Origin: Lytechinus variegatus
Lineage: Eukaryota; Echinodermata; Echinoidea; Temnopleuroida; Toxopneustidae
Assembly (NCBI RefSeq): GCF_018143015.1
Contig: NC_054740.1
Coordinates: 68,488,356 to 68,552,355, forward strand
Direction of reading: 5' to 3'
DNA: 64,000 nt
The notes under the pieces were generated by a model, which worked only from the letters and a program-made list of their open reading frames with translations, was not told where the DNA came from and did not search any database. How positions within the stretch are numbered: the stretch's first letter is position 1; each line of letters begins with the position of its first letter. Made by a program: the position numbers and the translations under genes. Shown piece by piece: positions 34,338 through 46,399 of the stretch.

Positions 34338-34903
34338 CTACATGTAGTACCATGCTGCAGTGTTAGGAGAAAGCATCACTTCCAGCTCATCAGTGGTTCT
34401 TGTTACCAGATCTTCAATGATGGTATTCTGACTATTATCCCTTTGGATAAAATGACTGTGTTCAAAATGTGCAACAACTTGCTTGTGGAGAGAGACAAGT
34501 TTCTTTTCTGTTTTCTCCTTCTTTTTATGGAGTTTTTGGGTACGAATCATCAGTTGCTCACGAGACAAGTAAGATAGCTTTGTTGAAGAAGATGGTGATG
34601 TTGTATCTTCTGCTTTCTGTCCCTCCAAGACATGATATCTCCTCTGTCGACTGAACAGAGCACCTGTCTTCCCTTCTTCCACCAATTTACAGTGTTTGTA
34701 CCGAACAGTTTTCTTGTTAAAGGAACAAATGAAAAATATCGTTGAGGGTATTCCAAAGTCTGGGTTACCACAGTCATCACTAAATCTTTTACTGAATCCA
34801 TGTCAAGAATTGCAGGGAAGTGCCTAAGGGTGGGGTTATCCTGTTTCAATTCTTTGCCAACTATTGAACATGCCATGTTGCATCGTTGTAGATAGTTACA
34901 CAT
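34338..34903 (-). pseudogene. Transposon-derived coding remnant, family not identified
   Basis: Two overlapping minus frames: NPTLRHFPAILDMDSVKDLV (34903 side), and KLVEEGKTGALFSRQRRYHV followed by KLSYLSREQLMIRTQKLHKK and KEKTEKKLVSLHKQVV. The second part is a basic coiled-coil stretch of the kind found in invertebrate transposase-like proteins. A frame change is needed between them. Probably part of the same broken element as 34896-35330. Confidence 0.35.
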
Positions 34904-35330
34904 TTGGGTATGGTGGTGAGATCTTTGTCTGGAACAGATATACCAATGAATAATGTTCTGCTTGCCTGGTCATACACATTCCCACGGAAGAAAGATGATC
35001 CGCACATGATGAGGTGATGTCATCGATGTTAGCAGTGTTCACATGTTGACATATGCTCACTCCTCCCTCTCCAAAAATCTCTGCAATGGCCTCTCTATTT
35101 GCAGGGTGCTCATCTGCTATCCATCCGATATTGTTAAACTGACAGGCATTATCTCTAATGACGACCTGTAGGATTTCATTCCATAGGTTCCAGAAAGGCA
35201 ATAAACTTACTGTGTTTTCCTTTTATGTGTCCATGCAACATAGTGAGAGCGTCATTCTCAAACTTGCACCATAGGTCCACAGCGTCAGGGTTTTCATCCT
35301 TCATATGCGGCCGTTTTGTGCATCGAGAAA
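34896..35330 (-). pseudogene. MULE-like transposase fragment (WIADEH motif)
   Basis: The minus strand reads RPHMKDENPDAVDLWCKFEN, then, after a frame change, FWNLWNEILQVVIRDNACQF and NNIGWIADEHPANREAIAEI. F.P.G...D..GAN..GI..VFG with an invariant Asp is the second catalytic segment of MULE-type transposases. The zinc-binding CxxH segment that should follow is not intact. It lies on the same strand as the MULE fragment at 29430-29700, so the two may derive from one element split by later insertions. Confidence 0.45.
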
Positions 35331-35344
35331 TATGTAACAGCTTC

Positions 35345-36125
35345 TCCTTTGGCCATGCTGATCCCTATCTCCGTCATAGATTTACTTGACTTGAACACAA
35401 AAGTTGGGAGCCTGTTATTCTATGGCTTGTTATTCAAATTGTAGATCAAGAATTTATCCTGCCAATCAGCCTCCTTCTTGAACTGACACAACGCGTGAAA
35501 GCTACTACTATTTGATTGGGATGAAACTTTCATTTAAGCATTGTAATCTCTTGATATCGACATAATCTTTAGCAGTATTTTAAATTTCCTGCCAGTTTAT
35601 ATTATCAGCCGGCATAAGGGACGCTATTTTGCCTTGCACATAGCAACTTGCCGAAGTATATGGACTGCCTCTAGTTCCTTTATTTATTCAAGCATTATTT
35701 TTAAAATTTCATTTCATTTTTTGTTATTTATTCATTAATTTATTTATTCATTTCGTTTCTGCATGTCATGACAATGTACATAGTGTGACCATCACAAAAG
35801 TAAATACATTACTTTTGACACACACACAAATAAAATGTATAATTATGATCATTTACATAACTGATTATACCAAGGTTGCAGACATGCAGTGGTATGACAA
35901 TATAAGCAGATGCTAGAGCCGTTGTCACACCTTTGGTTATATAAAATACATACATACATATAAAAAAGACGAAACGATGTGGTTAATCCCTTGGGTAAAT
36001 AAATCATCTTCTCCAACAAGGACAAGGCAAAGTGATTCAGAATTAAAGGTTTAAAGTTGCACTACCTGTATGGTGATTTAAGAAGTGAAGTAAGGGACTC
36101 CTCTCTCGTTTCTCCACTGTCCAGC
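35345..36125. other. Intergenic, AT-rich
   Basis: Tandem TTTATTCATT-type words near 35680-35760 and short CA and CATA runs near 35820 and 35945. No gene or inverted repeat was recognised. Confidence 0.35.
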
Positions 36126-36128
36126 ATA

Positions 36129-36868
36129 GAAATGCAATTTACATCTCCTCAACCTCTTTTTGGTGCTTTCTTTTCACTTCTAAATCCATCCTAGTGAGGT
36201 CGTGGTCAAGTAATATACATGTGTTTCTGTTTTAAGAGCTTCTCTAAATTTCTTTAGGATGTTTACTTTACCAGCATAGGCATATGATTTCACAATGATA
36301 TGGCGTGGTTTATCTCCCCTTTTTCCTGCCCCGGAGGCTTTCTCCACCTTGACTGCCAAATGGAATTTTGTTGTCAGCATATCCTTAACAATTTTCACAC
36401 AATCCTCCTCACCTTTGGCTTCCTCAACTCCTACAACATGAAAGTTATTTCTTCATGAAAGATGCTCTGCCTTGTTTAATCTCTAGATCGATCCTTCTGA
36501 ACTAAAGTTTCATATGCTTTCTCCATCTTCTCCAGGCGACATTCTAGTTTTGCATTTTTCTTTTCCAAGTCATTAATGCGAAGTCCCTCAAACTCAAGGG
36601 CCCTATCTACTCTCTTGATACTTTCAACTAGCGTCTTCACCGCATTGTCCATCATCTTCTCAAAGTTACTGGTTGCCTCTTTAAGAAGGCCTGCCAGTTC
36701 CTTCCCGGAAGAGGGGAGTGCGCCTGTATTTCCAGCAGGCTGAGGAGGGACCTCCACGCCTGAAGGGACGGTAGTATTGTCCTCTAGTTCATCGTGCAAC
36801 AGTTTGTAGTTTGAGCGTGTTTTCCTTGAGATATTTTTGTCATTTTTCTTTTCAATTCTAGCACTCAT
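36129..36868 (-). pseudogene. LINE ORF1 protein remnant
   Basis: The ATG at 36868 opens a 130-codon frame, mostly predicted coiled coil (LLKEATSNFEKMMDNAVKTL...NDLEKKNAKLECRLEKMEKA). It is followed, after a frame change and an in-frame TGA, by RNNFHVVGVEEAKGEEDC, VKIVKDMLTTKFHLAVKVEK and KPRHIIVKSYAYAGKVNILK. This is the coiled coil + RRM + C-terminal domain order of L1/Tx1-type ORF1 RNA-binding proteins. A further frameshift near 36200 precedes the Lys/Glu-rich end (TAA near 36129). No ORF2 follows, so the copy is truncated. Confidence 0.75.
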
Positions 36869-37262
36869 AATGATCCTTTATTCTTTCAAACTGTCCCGGT
36901 TGTGCTGGTCATTCAAAGAACAGTCTAGATTTTTGCACATTAGAGAACCTTGACATGCAGCAGTTCTCCGAATCCCTTCAAAATCTTTGCGTGAACTGGT
37001 AACCCATGTCCACCATGTTCTCCCATCTTTAGACATCTCATACTTTCTTTATGGCAACGTAACCGAAATTTGCATTTGCCATCTACAACAAATGGAATGG
37101 CTGATTGCTGTGCATAATTATCCATGCTGGATGGGTATGAGATACCTCGAAGGTGTCCCACTCGATTGTTGTTTTCATGCCAATTGTCATCCATGTTATC
37201 TATTTCTCATTCTGATTCAGTTCCTTTCTTGTGTGCAAATGACTGGAAAGGTTGCAATGATG

Positions 37263-37606
37263 ATTGCAATGATGTCATTTCTCCAGAATCGATGTTTTTT
37301 TAAACATCTCGTCATCGTTATACATGTCCAGGGGGTTTGTTCTGTCCTTGAAAAGTCTAGGGAAACCCTGGGTAAGCTGCTCCTCCTCTTCGATAATACT
37401 AGCTAACAGTGCAGCCATTTTCTCGAAAATTGCCGAACGGCAATGATGCCATCTCTCTGGAATCAACGATTTTCAAGCATCTCATCGTTATACATGTCTA
37501 CAGGTTTTTGCTCTGTCTCTGAAAATTCTAGGGCGACCCCGGAGATGATACTCCTCCTCTTCGATAATACTAGCCAACAGTGCAACCATCTTCTTGAATA
37601 GTGAAA
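37263..37606 (-). repeat. Tandem duplication of a Harbinger transposase N-terminus
   Basis: Two direct copies about 180 bp apart (37263-37422 and 37445-37606). On the minus strand they read MAALLASIIEEEEQLTQGFP...RTNPLDMYNDDEMFKK and MVALLASIIEEEEYHLRGRP...DMYNDEMLENR. Ala-Leu..Ile-Glu-Glu-Glu-Glu plus D.YND.E..., followed by an R/F-x-R/W stretch, is the start of many HARBI1-like transposases. No downstream catalytic sequence is present. Confidence 0.6.
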
Positions 37607-38429
37607 CATCTGTGTTGTTGCTATGGCAATATTTGATGCAGCTGTTTTTATATTTCCGGGGAAACAAAGATTTAAAACTGGAAATTGGAGTTGCCCCTGC
37701 GGCAAATGTTTTATGAAACAAGCCTCTGGAATGAAAACTGTCATCCCCATGAGGGTGACAATTATTTCAAAACTTTTTCAAAAATATATAATCACCATAG
37801 GGATTTTCTCATTTTTTTTAAATCCATTAAAATGCTTAAGTCATTTATGTATACAGTATGGAAAATTATTGAAGATTTAATTACTGTATAGAGATTCTGT
37901 GACAGCTCTTCCTAGGTCAACTCTCTTTCCCTTATCTGTTATAAATCACATACAGGAAAACAGAATGTATTTAGCAATGCAGCATGCCTGGAGGGAAGGG
38001 GATGGGGAATTACATTTAAATACCGAGACTATCCTGGGCTCCTTAACACAAAGATTAGCGATTAATGGCGAATTTGAAAGAACAATTCTGATTGGTTCCT
38101 AGTCAGTCTAAGGAGCAAAATGTGCATGCAACAATGATCTTGATAGGCCATTTCACTTAGTGATTAATCACCAACCTTTGTGTTACAGTGACCAAAATAC
38201 AGAGGGCTATTTAGGCCCCTCCTCCAATGGTACATGCTAGTTTGATGCAAGGGTGTTCTCTGTCCTATGCTTAATAGAAAATCAAGATTCATCAGCATTA
38301 TAATATTGTTCCCATCTGGATTCAGGAGTCAATCGATTCACATCATCATACTTCCTGAGGAAGTCCCCAAGGATTCATATTACCCCCAGTTACCCTGACT
38401 ATAACTGAATGTACCACTGTGACTGTTGT

Positions 38430-38539
38430 CAGTGGCGGACTGTGACACGGAGGAGACAATAATTGGAGGGGCATTGTATTGTTTGTGAACAATGTTGTGC
38501 CCCTCCAATTTGTCTCCTCCAGGTCACGGTCCGCCACTG
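38430..38539. mobile_element. 110-bp hairpin element
   Basis: CAGTGGCGGACTGTGACA...GAGGAGACAA...TTGGAGGGGCA is inverted at TGCCCCTCCAATTTGTCTCC...GGTCACGGTCCGCCACTG with about three mismatches or indels and a ~25 nt loop. Non-coding foldback MITE. Confidence 0.8.
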
Positions 38540-38544
38540 CCTGT

Positions 38545-39765
38545 CTGTTGTACACATATCTATTTGTCAAGAACAAGCAACAAGTGATCTCGTAGAAATC
38601 ATTGTCATGAAATCCGATTTAAATGCAGCATAATACATTTTCTTAACAGTCTTTGCACACTGAATTAATTTTGGGGATGATAATGATATTTGTTTCCAAG
38701 TTATTTTCTTTATTTCAAGATGTCCATATTGTACCATTAATACTTGTGATTTTTATATAGGTGTTATCCAAGAGCTATGGCCTTTTATAAGCTTCTGTAG
38801 TTTGAGGTAGGGGAGAAAACTGATTATTAAAATTGTTGAATTTAATTGTACGAATGTGCAAGTTTGCAACATCAGTGCACTAAGGGTTAATTAGTTTCCA
38901 AGAAAAGTGCAAATGTATGAGGTGCAAATAAAGCCAAAGGAGCGCAAAAAAAGCAAGAAACAGACCATTACACATGTGAAAGCAAAAACATATTTGCTGA
39001 TTTGGTTTGATATTCATATCTTTATTTCTTGCAATCTCAAAAGTTGATTGGAAGATTTTTTGTTTTATTATCAGTAATACGTGAAATCAGGGAGTAGCTT
39101 TGATAGGCCAATGGCTTTCGCTATTCCCTCACACCCTATTTATTACTATTCATTGTTTTATTTTTTTTTTACAATTGTCATTGTTGTTTGACTCTATTGA
39201 AATCTTAATGTATTAAATCCTATTTATAAGAGATGTGAAATAAATAAATGAATAAATTTAAATTTGAATTTGAATATTCTCAATCTCACTGAGACTATGG
39301 GCCTTATAATATATAATATACTCCAAAGTGTGCTAATTGGGATAGGCCTACTTGTTTGCATAATTATACCGCATATGCTCATCGCTTTGAAAACCAATAT
39401 GGTGTGTTTTTGCATTACTTTTTCAGTTGCATGTGAATGAGGAAAATTATTATCAGGTATTTTGAGGACTAAACAATTTCTCATAAAAATATATGGGTAT
39501 TTTGGTGATTGAGTTGATCTGAATACACCTTTTATGTGTACTGGTGTTGTCTACACAACTACTTAAAAAGTCATATAAAAACCATTACCTGCTATGATTT
39601 AGGGCAATCTATGCTTGACTGTCATTTCAGATTTATTTTGTGTACTTTTTAAAATCCAAACTGGAAATAAATGAATTTGTAATAAATGACAAATCAGGAG
39701 AAGTTCAATCATGTGAATTGCCTGTTTCATTGTTTCTTTCACGTGTTAGAAATATTATTCATACT
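38545..39765. other. Intergenic, nothing firmly recognised
   Basis: An AAATAAATAAATGAATAAAT run followed by TTTGAATTTGAAT near 39235-39275 could be a LINE 3' tail, but no coding part is attached. Confidence 0.35.
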
Positions 39766-39769
39766 TGAA

Positions 39770-39912
39770 GGCCAAGATTCATAAAGGTGGTTTCAATTGT
39801 CCCATGGTACAAAACAAAGGACTACATGTATGCTGATTTTGTAAAAGAAAAAAAAATAGTTTTTGGTTTTGTACCAGGCTACAATAGAAACCACCTTTGT
39901 GAATTAAGGCCC
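39770..39912. mobile_element. 143-bp MITE (GGCCAAGATTCATAAAGGTGG ends)
   Basis: GGCCAAGATTCATAAAGGTG at the left and CACCTTTGTGAATTAAGGCC at the right are near-perfect inverted repeats. The interior also mirrors GGTACAAAACAAAG and TTTTGGTTTTGTACC. Confidence 0.85.
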
Positions 39913-40008
39913 AAGTTTCTTATTCGTATTAGAAAATCATAAAGAATCCAAGGTCCCTTTCCAAAATGATTTGTTATAATAACGATTTTTTTCCAATTCA
40001 TCTAATGA

Positions 40009-40255
40009 TGAAGATGAGGATATAGATGATGATGACGATGATGACGTTGATGATGATGATTTTGATGATGATGATGATGATGATGATGGTGACGATGATG
40101 ATGAGGATATTGATGATGGTGATGATGATGATGGTGGTGATGATGAGGACATTAATGATGAAGGTGATGATAACAATGATGATGATGACAATGATGATAA
40201 TGATGATAATAGTAATGATGATGGTGATGACGGAGATGGTAATAATGAAAGTGAA
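40009..40255 (+). repeat. GAT-rich trinucleotide microsatellite (block 1)
   Basis: Imperfect (GAT)n with GAC, GGT, AAT and GTT interruptions. All frames on both strands stay open for about 100 codons as Asp-, Met- or Ile/Ser-rich runs. This is a product of the repeat, not evidence of a gene. Confidence 0.9.
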
Positions 40256-40489
40256 AGGGATAAGACAGAAATTAAAGAAGAGAGCAGACTCATCCATTTA
40301 TGAGCATCTAAAGAGAAATGAGTGGAACACTTGATCTAATGGGTCTTAGAACACAGGGGAGATGGAAAAGAGATCAGAAGGAAAAGATGATGAATGGCAT
40401 CAAGTAGGAAGGAAATGGATTGGGTTTAGAGTTGGTGAATTGTTGGCAAGCATGGAGAAAAATGACAAAAAGGCCTGACTCTAACTTAT

Positions 40490-41158
40490 GGGATAATGAT
40501 GATGAGGAGGAGGATAATGATGATGAATATTATGATTATGATGACAATAATGATGATGATGATGGTGATGATTATGATGATGATGATTATGATGATGATT
40601 ATTGTGACTGGTGATAAAGATGATTATGATGATGGTGGTGGTGGTGGTGATAATGATGATGATGATGATAGTGATGGTGGCAGGGGTAAAGATTATAATG
40701 ATGATGGTGATGATGGTGGTGGTAATGATGATGATGGTAGTGATGATGACGATGATGAGGATATTGATGAGGATTGTTATAAGTTTAATGATGATGATGA
40801 TAATGATGATGATAGTGATGATGGTAATGATTGTGATAGTGATGATCGTGATGATAATGATGATGTTGATGATAATGATGGTGGTAGTTGTAGTGATGAT
40901 ACCAATGATGATGGTGGTAGTTGTAGTGATGATACCAGTGATGATGTTGATGATGATGTTAATAGTAATGATGATAATGGTGATGATGAAGATGAAAATA
41001 ATAATGACGACGACGATGATGATGGTGATGATGATGGTGATGAGGATGATGATGATGATGAGGATGATGATGATGATAACGATGATGATGATGATCATCA
41101 TCATTACAATAGTGATGATGGTAATTGGTGATGATGGTGGCAGTGATATTGATGATCA
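40490..41158 (+). repeat. GAT-rich trinucleotide microsatellite (block 2)
   Basis: About 670 bp of imperfect (GAT)n. A ~42 bp higher-order duplication lies near 40880-40945 (GGTGGTAGTTGTAGTGATGA twice). It gives artefactual open frames of 200+ codons in several phases. It is separated from block 1 by about 230 bp of ordinary sequence. Confidence 0.9.
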
Positions 41159-41164
41159 CAGACG

Positions 41165-43030
41165 AAGATTGGAGACTGATGCTATATTTTCTTTTTATTT
41201 TAATGGCAGTTGTAATAAGTTTCTGCCTATATACTTTTAATTCTATTAAAAAGTACTCTTGAAAATGTAATTCTGTAATTATAATTTTGAAAAGTGCTAC
41301 GATCAGACCAGTGTTTGTAATACTAACAGTAATTATGAAAAATTTTAACGTTGGCCGACAATTAGAGTCCTTACACTACATTGTTTTCTTGACTTTTATT
41401 ATGACGTAATTCGTGACTTTATGGAAATGCACTGTGCTGAAATAAACTGTATTGCAATTTTTACATGAGAGGTCTCTTTTATCAGTGATGCTTAATGTCA
41501 ATATTCTAAAATGTTAAGGTCAATGACCTAAGCCAGCTCCCCAGGGTCAAAGGTCAAATCTGATAATACACAAATTCTCTCTAGAATATCTGGATACCAG
41601 GAAAGTCATTATCAAACAACTTTTTCGTGCATTATTACAATATGTATCATGAACTAATGATGCAAAACAAAAATTTTCTGATATTTCGAGGTGAAAGTCT
41701 AATTCTTAAATCATGATTTTTAAAAGTGCTATAAGACCCGTGTTAATATTACTGCCAATTAATAATTATGAAAAATTCTTTTGGACTTATGCAAATTAGA
41801 CGTCTTTCCACTACATGCATGGATTTGAAAAAAAAATATTAGTATGTCATTTCGGAGACTTCATAGGAATGCTTGCTGTGATTTTTTTTCCTGGACTATT
41901 ATGATGAAGGCACTTGACGATTTCCATTACAAACGACCAAGCATATTTAGTGTACTGGAGGAGGGTGACCCCCCCCCCCCACGAAATAGTTTCACCACCC
42001 AAAGGAAACAATAGGGGAAAAGATATGGAGAAACCTAATATATTCTGAAGAGTACACAGTAATCTACCAAGCACACGATTATCATTTTTTGTATCATAAA
42101 GGTAAACATTTTTGTTCATTTTGGAAAAGCTCAAAACTTTTACAAAATATCCTGCCCCATACGGCATGTATGCACGGCCCCCTCGATTTGTATTTATTAA
42201 TATATTAATTGATTAATTAATTTATTCATTCATTCATTTACCTATTTATTAATTCATTTTTGGGTGGCGTATTTGCCTCGCATAACGCCACTGGTTGCTA
42301 ATTCGTCAATCTGAAGAAGCGACATTGATTTCTATTGAAACACGATTGACAGGGACCGAGGGACGTACGGTTTTTATAACTAGGGTGGGGGTGACCCACG
42401 GAAAAAAAGGAAGTGGAGTGACCTTGCAAAAATCACAATCAAATGGCCTCATTTACGTTTTCTGAACATGGTTTTAGAAACAAAAAAGGGGCGCTGAAGC
42501 CGCCCCCCCCCCCCCGGTTCGGGCAGCCCCTGATTATCGGAGACAATCACTACAAATCCATTGAAATTACTATGACAACGGCGAATGTCCATCCATAGTA
42601 AGTCCATTGTGATGCACTGGGGTGAAGAAAAAAAAACGAGTACACAATCGGGCGGGAAGTTTGAATAGGGTCAGCCGAGAGTGAATGGGACAGACGGGAG
42701 TGAATGAATGTATTTTACCAACAGGAAGGCAATATATGACGTTCAACAACAACAACGGCGTGAATTCTGAAGGAATGATGTGCAAAGACTGTATACTGAA
42801 CGGTGGATATGGGTGTTTCCAAACTAGGCATCCTACAGATTTTCTTTTCCTGATCTTAATTACTGCATGGAGAGGAAATCGTGGAAACTTCAGAAAGTGA
42901 TTTCAAACATTTCAATCGCCAGGTAAGTGAGATAATTTAAGGAACCTTTAAAAAATGGCTATATTAAATGTGTTTATCAAGTCCTTTCATGCGAATGAAG
43001 TCAAAGCTTAAAAAACTCCCTACCTGAGTT
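41165..43030. other. Intergenic, nothing recognised
   Basis: AT-rich with C runs at about 41970 and 42502 and ATTAATTAATTTATTCATTC runs near 42200-42260. No gene or clear inverted repeat was seen. Confidence 0.35.
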
Positions 43031-43034
43031 GGCT

Positions 43035-43140
43035 AGCCTGGGGGCTCCTGGGGAGTAAAAGTCATTTACCATGTTTACTGACGTCGGCCTACGTCAGTAA
43101 ATGACTTTTGCTCTCCATGCAGTAGCCTCCAGGTTAGGCT
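43035..43140. mobile_element. 106-bp hairpin element
   Basis: AGCCTGGGGGCTCCTGGGGA then GTAAAAGTCATTTAC is inverted at GTCAGTAAATGACTTTTGCT...GCCTCCAGGTTAGGCT. The centre is GACGTCGGCCTACGTC, itself palindromic. Confidence 0.75.
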
Positions 43141-44869
43141 CTACAATAGTCTCGTTGTCCTAGCTATGTCAAGAAAAAGGGAGTGGACGGCTCCTAGCTG
43201 TCAAAAGACTCTTAATTTTAAAATGAAGATTATGATTAATAGCATAGATCAGGATGATTAATAGCATAAAGCAGCCAAACGAGCCAAAAAAAAAAAATAG
43301 CAGGGTATAAGACGTGCGGCATGTGCGGCAAAATATCTAAAATGCTAATGCACCCTCCCCACCCCCCCCCAAAAAAAAAGTATTATCAATCATTGTACTG
43401 ACCCGAAATGGTTTGAATATAAATAATAACCATAACATCGTCAATCAAACTCGAAAATAAAATAAAAATGACGATGACATTTGAAATTCGGCTTATTTTT
43501 CACAAAACAGTTAAATTCACATATGTAAATGAATGAGTCAAACCAAGGAGGTTTCAAATGAGATGGAGTAACAGCAAACAAAATCCCTTTGAACAAGGTT
43601 CAAAGCCGCCAGCAAAAAGTATGTCAGGCATGCACTTTGCTCAACGTCTCTTGCAATTGTGTAGACAAATGATTCCCACGTGACTCTGCAGCTATATAGG
43701 TCATATTTAAAGGGAAACATGCTATTGCGATGATAATTACTTTTTCGCCGCATCTTGGTCTGGTTGTGTTGTACATAATTCGGAGGCATGCGAAAATAAA
43801 CTCTGCAATATGTCCTGAAATATGACTCAAATTTACTAGACTGGGCATGTGCGGGCACTCATCTGGCATACACAATAATGAATAACAATATTCCACCGAC
43901 CAAATTTGAAATTTTCATTTGCCGCAAACGATTGGAAAAGTGTTAAAATTTGGTTTCAGTAAAGGTAAAATTCTTCTTTTTTTTCACTAATTAAAGGTTA
44001 ATTGATATAATCTGGGCAAATATGTCGGCGCAGTAGCCAGAAGTGATTGGTTATTAGTGTCTTGTCCCGGGTCTTGTCATGCACTCAAATTTCAGTTTGT
44101 TTATTTATATGAAAGATGGAAAATTTACACAAATGGATATTCGTAAAATTTCACTCCTCTGATTTCTTCGGCTGAAACTGGCGGCTTCGAAGGCGGACAT
44201 CAAAAGGTCCTTACTGCCGTCCTTTCTATTGTGCTTTATTAGAAATGAACAGCTGCTTGAATAAATTTGTTGCCTTTTGGAACTCCAGTCATAGAATCTT
44301 CCTGGTCAAACAGTGGCAAATGTAGGACAAACGGCGCCCGGGGCAAGTGCTAAAACGGGACCCATGTTCAGACCTGAAAGGGAACATTTTTTAGATATTA
44401 AGATCCTAAGACCATGAAGACTGAATACTCTAAGCACGTTTTGTAATAATTACACGATGGATATCTAAACAATTATTGCGAGCGCGAAGCACGAGCTGAA
44501 AATTATCTATATTTCGTATAAAAATGCAAACCCACATCTATAGATATAAAAAGTTATGATATTTGCGTTTGAAAAGGGTATATTTTCAGAACTGTTTGTT
44601 AGAATTCTTGAAGAGAATATTATATATCAATTACCAAAAGTTTGATTTACACGAATTTTCATCTCTGGACAAAGACATGCAGGATTCGATGTGTTGGAAA
44701 CTGCATTACCGTACTATAGCATATATAGGGCAGGGGTATTAATCAACCTTTAGTGGTATTACTTTTCTGCGCCTTCATTCCTTTGCCCTTTCTCTTCATT
44801 TTTCCCCTTTTTTTCATTTGCGCCCCCTAAAAGTGGCACCCGGGGTACGTATCCCCTTCATACGCCATT

Positions 44870-45302
44870 GGAGTCAATGACGCCACTCATTTTTTCTTTT
44901 ACATCTTAATGTTTGAATTATACAATATTTCGCTTTTTTGCATATGTCACATTAACGAGACTCTAAATCAAATCGCAACAAATTAAAACGATAGAAATTC
45001 CCGTGTTCAAGGGTCGAGAAATCAAACTTTGATTCACACTATAATAATTGGCAAATAAAAAAAAAACATGTTCCATAAATTGTAATAAGATACAAAATAA
45101 ATAGTGAGTTGGTGATGTCATCATTTCACTCGATTGCATACCGATATGCATATAACTATTTTGTGAAATTAGGTGAAACTAAACTTTAAAATATCATTAC
45201 ATCTATTATTTTCGATGGAATTTTTCAGCGGTGTTCTTGTATTGTTTGCCTTTACACTTTTTTTTCAAATAATTTATTGGGGGTTGGGCTGGACTATCCC
45301 CT
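44870..45302 (+). mobile_element. MITE family A, 5'-truncated copy
   Basis: It shares GTGAGTTGGTGATGTCATCA, CATACCGATATGCATATAAC and GGGGTTGGGCTGGACTATCC with the 5481 and 8296 copies. Its left terminus is lost. A related 100-bp scrap lies at 43440-43540. Confidence 0.6.
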
Positions 45303-45889
45303 TCAACATATTTACTCCAGATCAAAGGAACAGTGGTATGTATAGCCATGCCAGAGCTAATCATAATTATGTTTGAACATATTTGCAATTGCAAACATGC
45401 TGAAACATGATGAACAAGAGAAGAGGATGTGTAAAGATATCGTATGAAATCATAAATATAACTCTTTGGGATGTACATGCCATTGTCTATTGTGAGGTCG
45501 GACTCTCACGACACTGTCACTGCAGGAATGATATCTGAATATTTCATTAAGGCGTATGAAGTTTAGCAAGTTGAATTTTTTTTTTTTAATGAATTAGTAA
45601 ACAAAAATATTATATGTACCTGTAAACATTATTGGTGATATTCTGGTAACCATGTTTTGATTGAACCTGAGTTAACTTAGACCCGTTGTCAACTTATTCA
45701 CTAATTGAAAATTATACTTAACCTGCTGCAAAAGATTCGTGAAATGAATTTTAATGAATTGATTGGTAGGCCAACTTAATGAAAGCCAGCATTCCATATA
45801 AGTTTAGACTTATATGGTTATAATTCAAATCAGTTCTGTTTTGCTACAGAAAATACTGTTCTGCTTTTAGGTAAGTGATTGTCCGGTAT

Positions 45890-46395
45890 ATTTCTATCTA
45901 GCTGATACATAAAGTGGTAAAGTTGTAAGCGATATTATTCTCAGTATTTTGTCTCAGCTTCCCCATGCCAGAATCCAATCCCATATAAGCTTCAGATGGT
46001 AGAATTATTGTACAATACAACACGGATAGTGCCTGTGCTAGCTGGAAGAAAGTTTTTATGCTTGTTGATGACTCCAATATTTTCTTGCCGTAGTTTTGCA
46101 AACATCGTTGATATGAGTGTTCCACTTAAGTTTGTTATCAACAGTAAGACCTACATTTTTTTATAATTCAAGTATTACTTAATATTATCTAAAAGTATGG
46201 CTAAAAAGCATGTTTGTTTTTTGCACATCTGCATTCATAGTGCTCACAAGTGAATGTGGATCATGATGTGTGTAGGAAATATTTGAACGAGAATAAATAA
46301 AAGAGAATAAATGAGAGAACATGGGATGAATTTCTCATATCATTGAAATAAATAACAAATAGCAGAGGGCCAAGAATACTTTGTGGAATTCCACG
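45890..46395 (-). pseudogene. LINE reverse transcriptase remnant
   Basis: The minus strand reads GIPQSILGPLLFVIYFNDM and RNSSHVLSFILF, then in another frame THHDPHSLVSTMNADVQKTN, then VGLTVDNKLKWNTHINDVCK. That is the (V/I)PQGS.LGPLLF.IYINDM...S...FADD...L.....LGV..D..L.W..HI..V.. order of CR1/jockey-group LINE reverse transcriptases. The FADD catalytic tetrad has drifted beyond recognition (FYLF in its place). At least two frame changes and several stops separate the parts. Old and dead. Confidence 0.8.
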
Positions 46396-46399
46396 GGCA

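Noticed and set aside
40481-41240. ORFs over 200 codons, Asp-rich, Met-rich or Ile-rich
   Set aside because: They are all readings of one GAT trinucleotide repeat and are open on both strands.
42685-42900. 71-codon ORF followed by a GTAAGT
   Set aside because: Low-information composition, no partner exon with a matching phase and no recognisable domain.
44331-44860. Element with CGCCCGGGGCAAGTG and CACCCGGGGTAC ends
   Set aside because: The ends are only weakly complementary and could be chance G/C-rich words.
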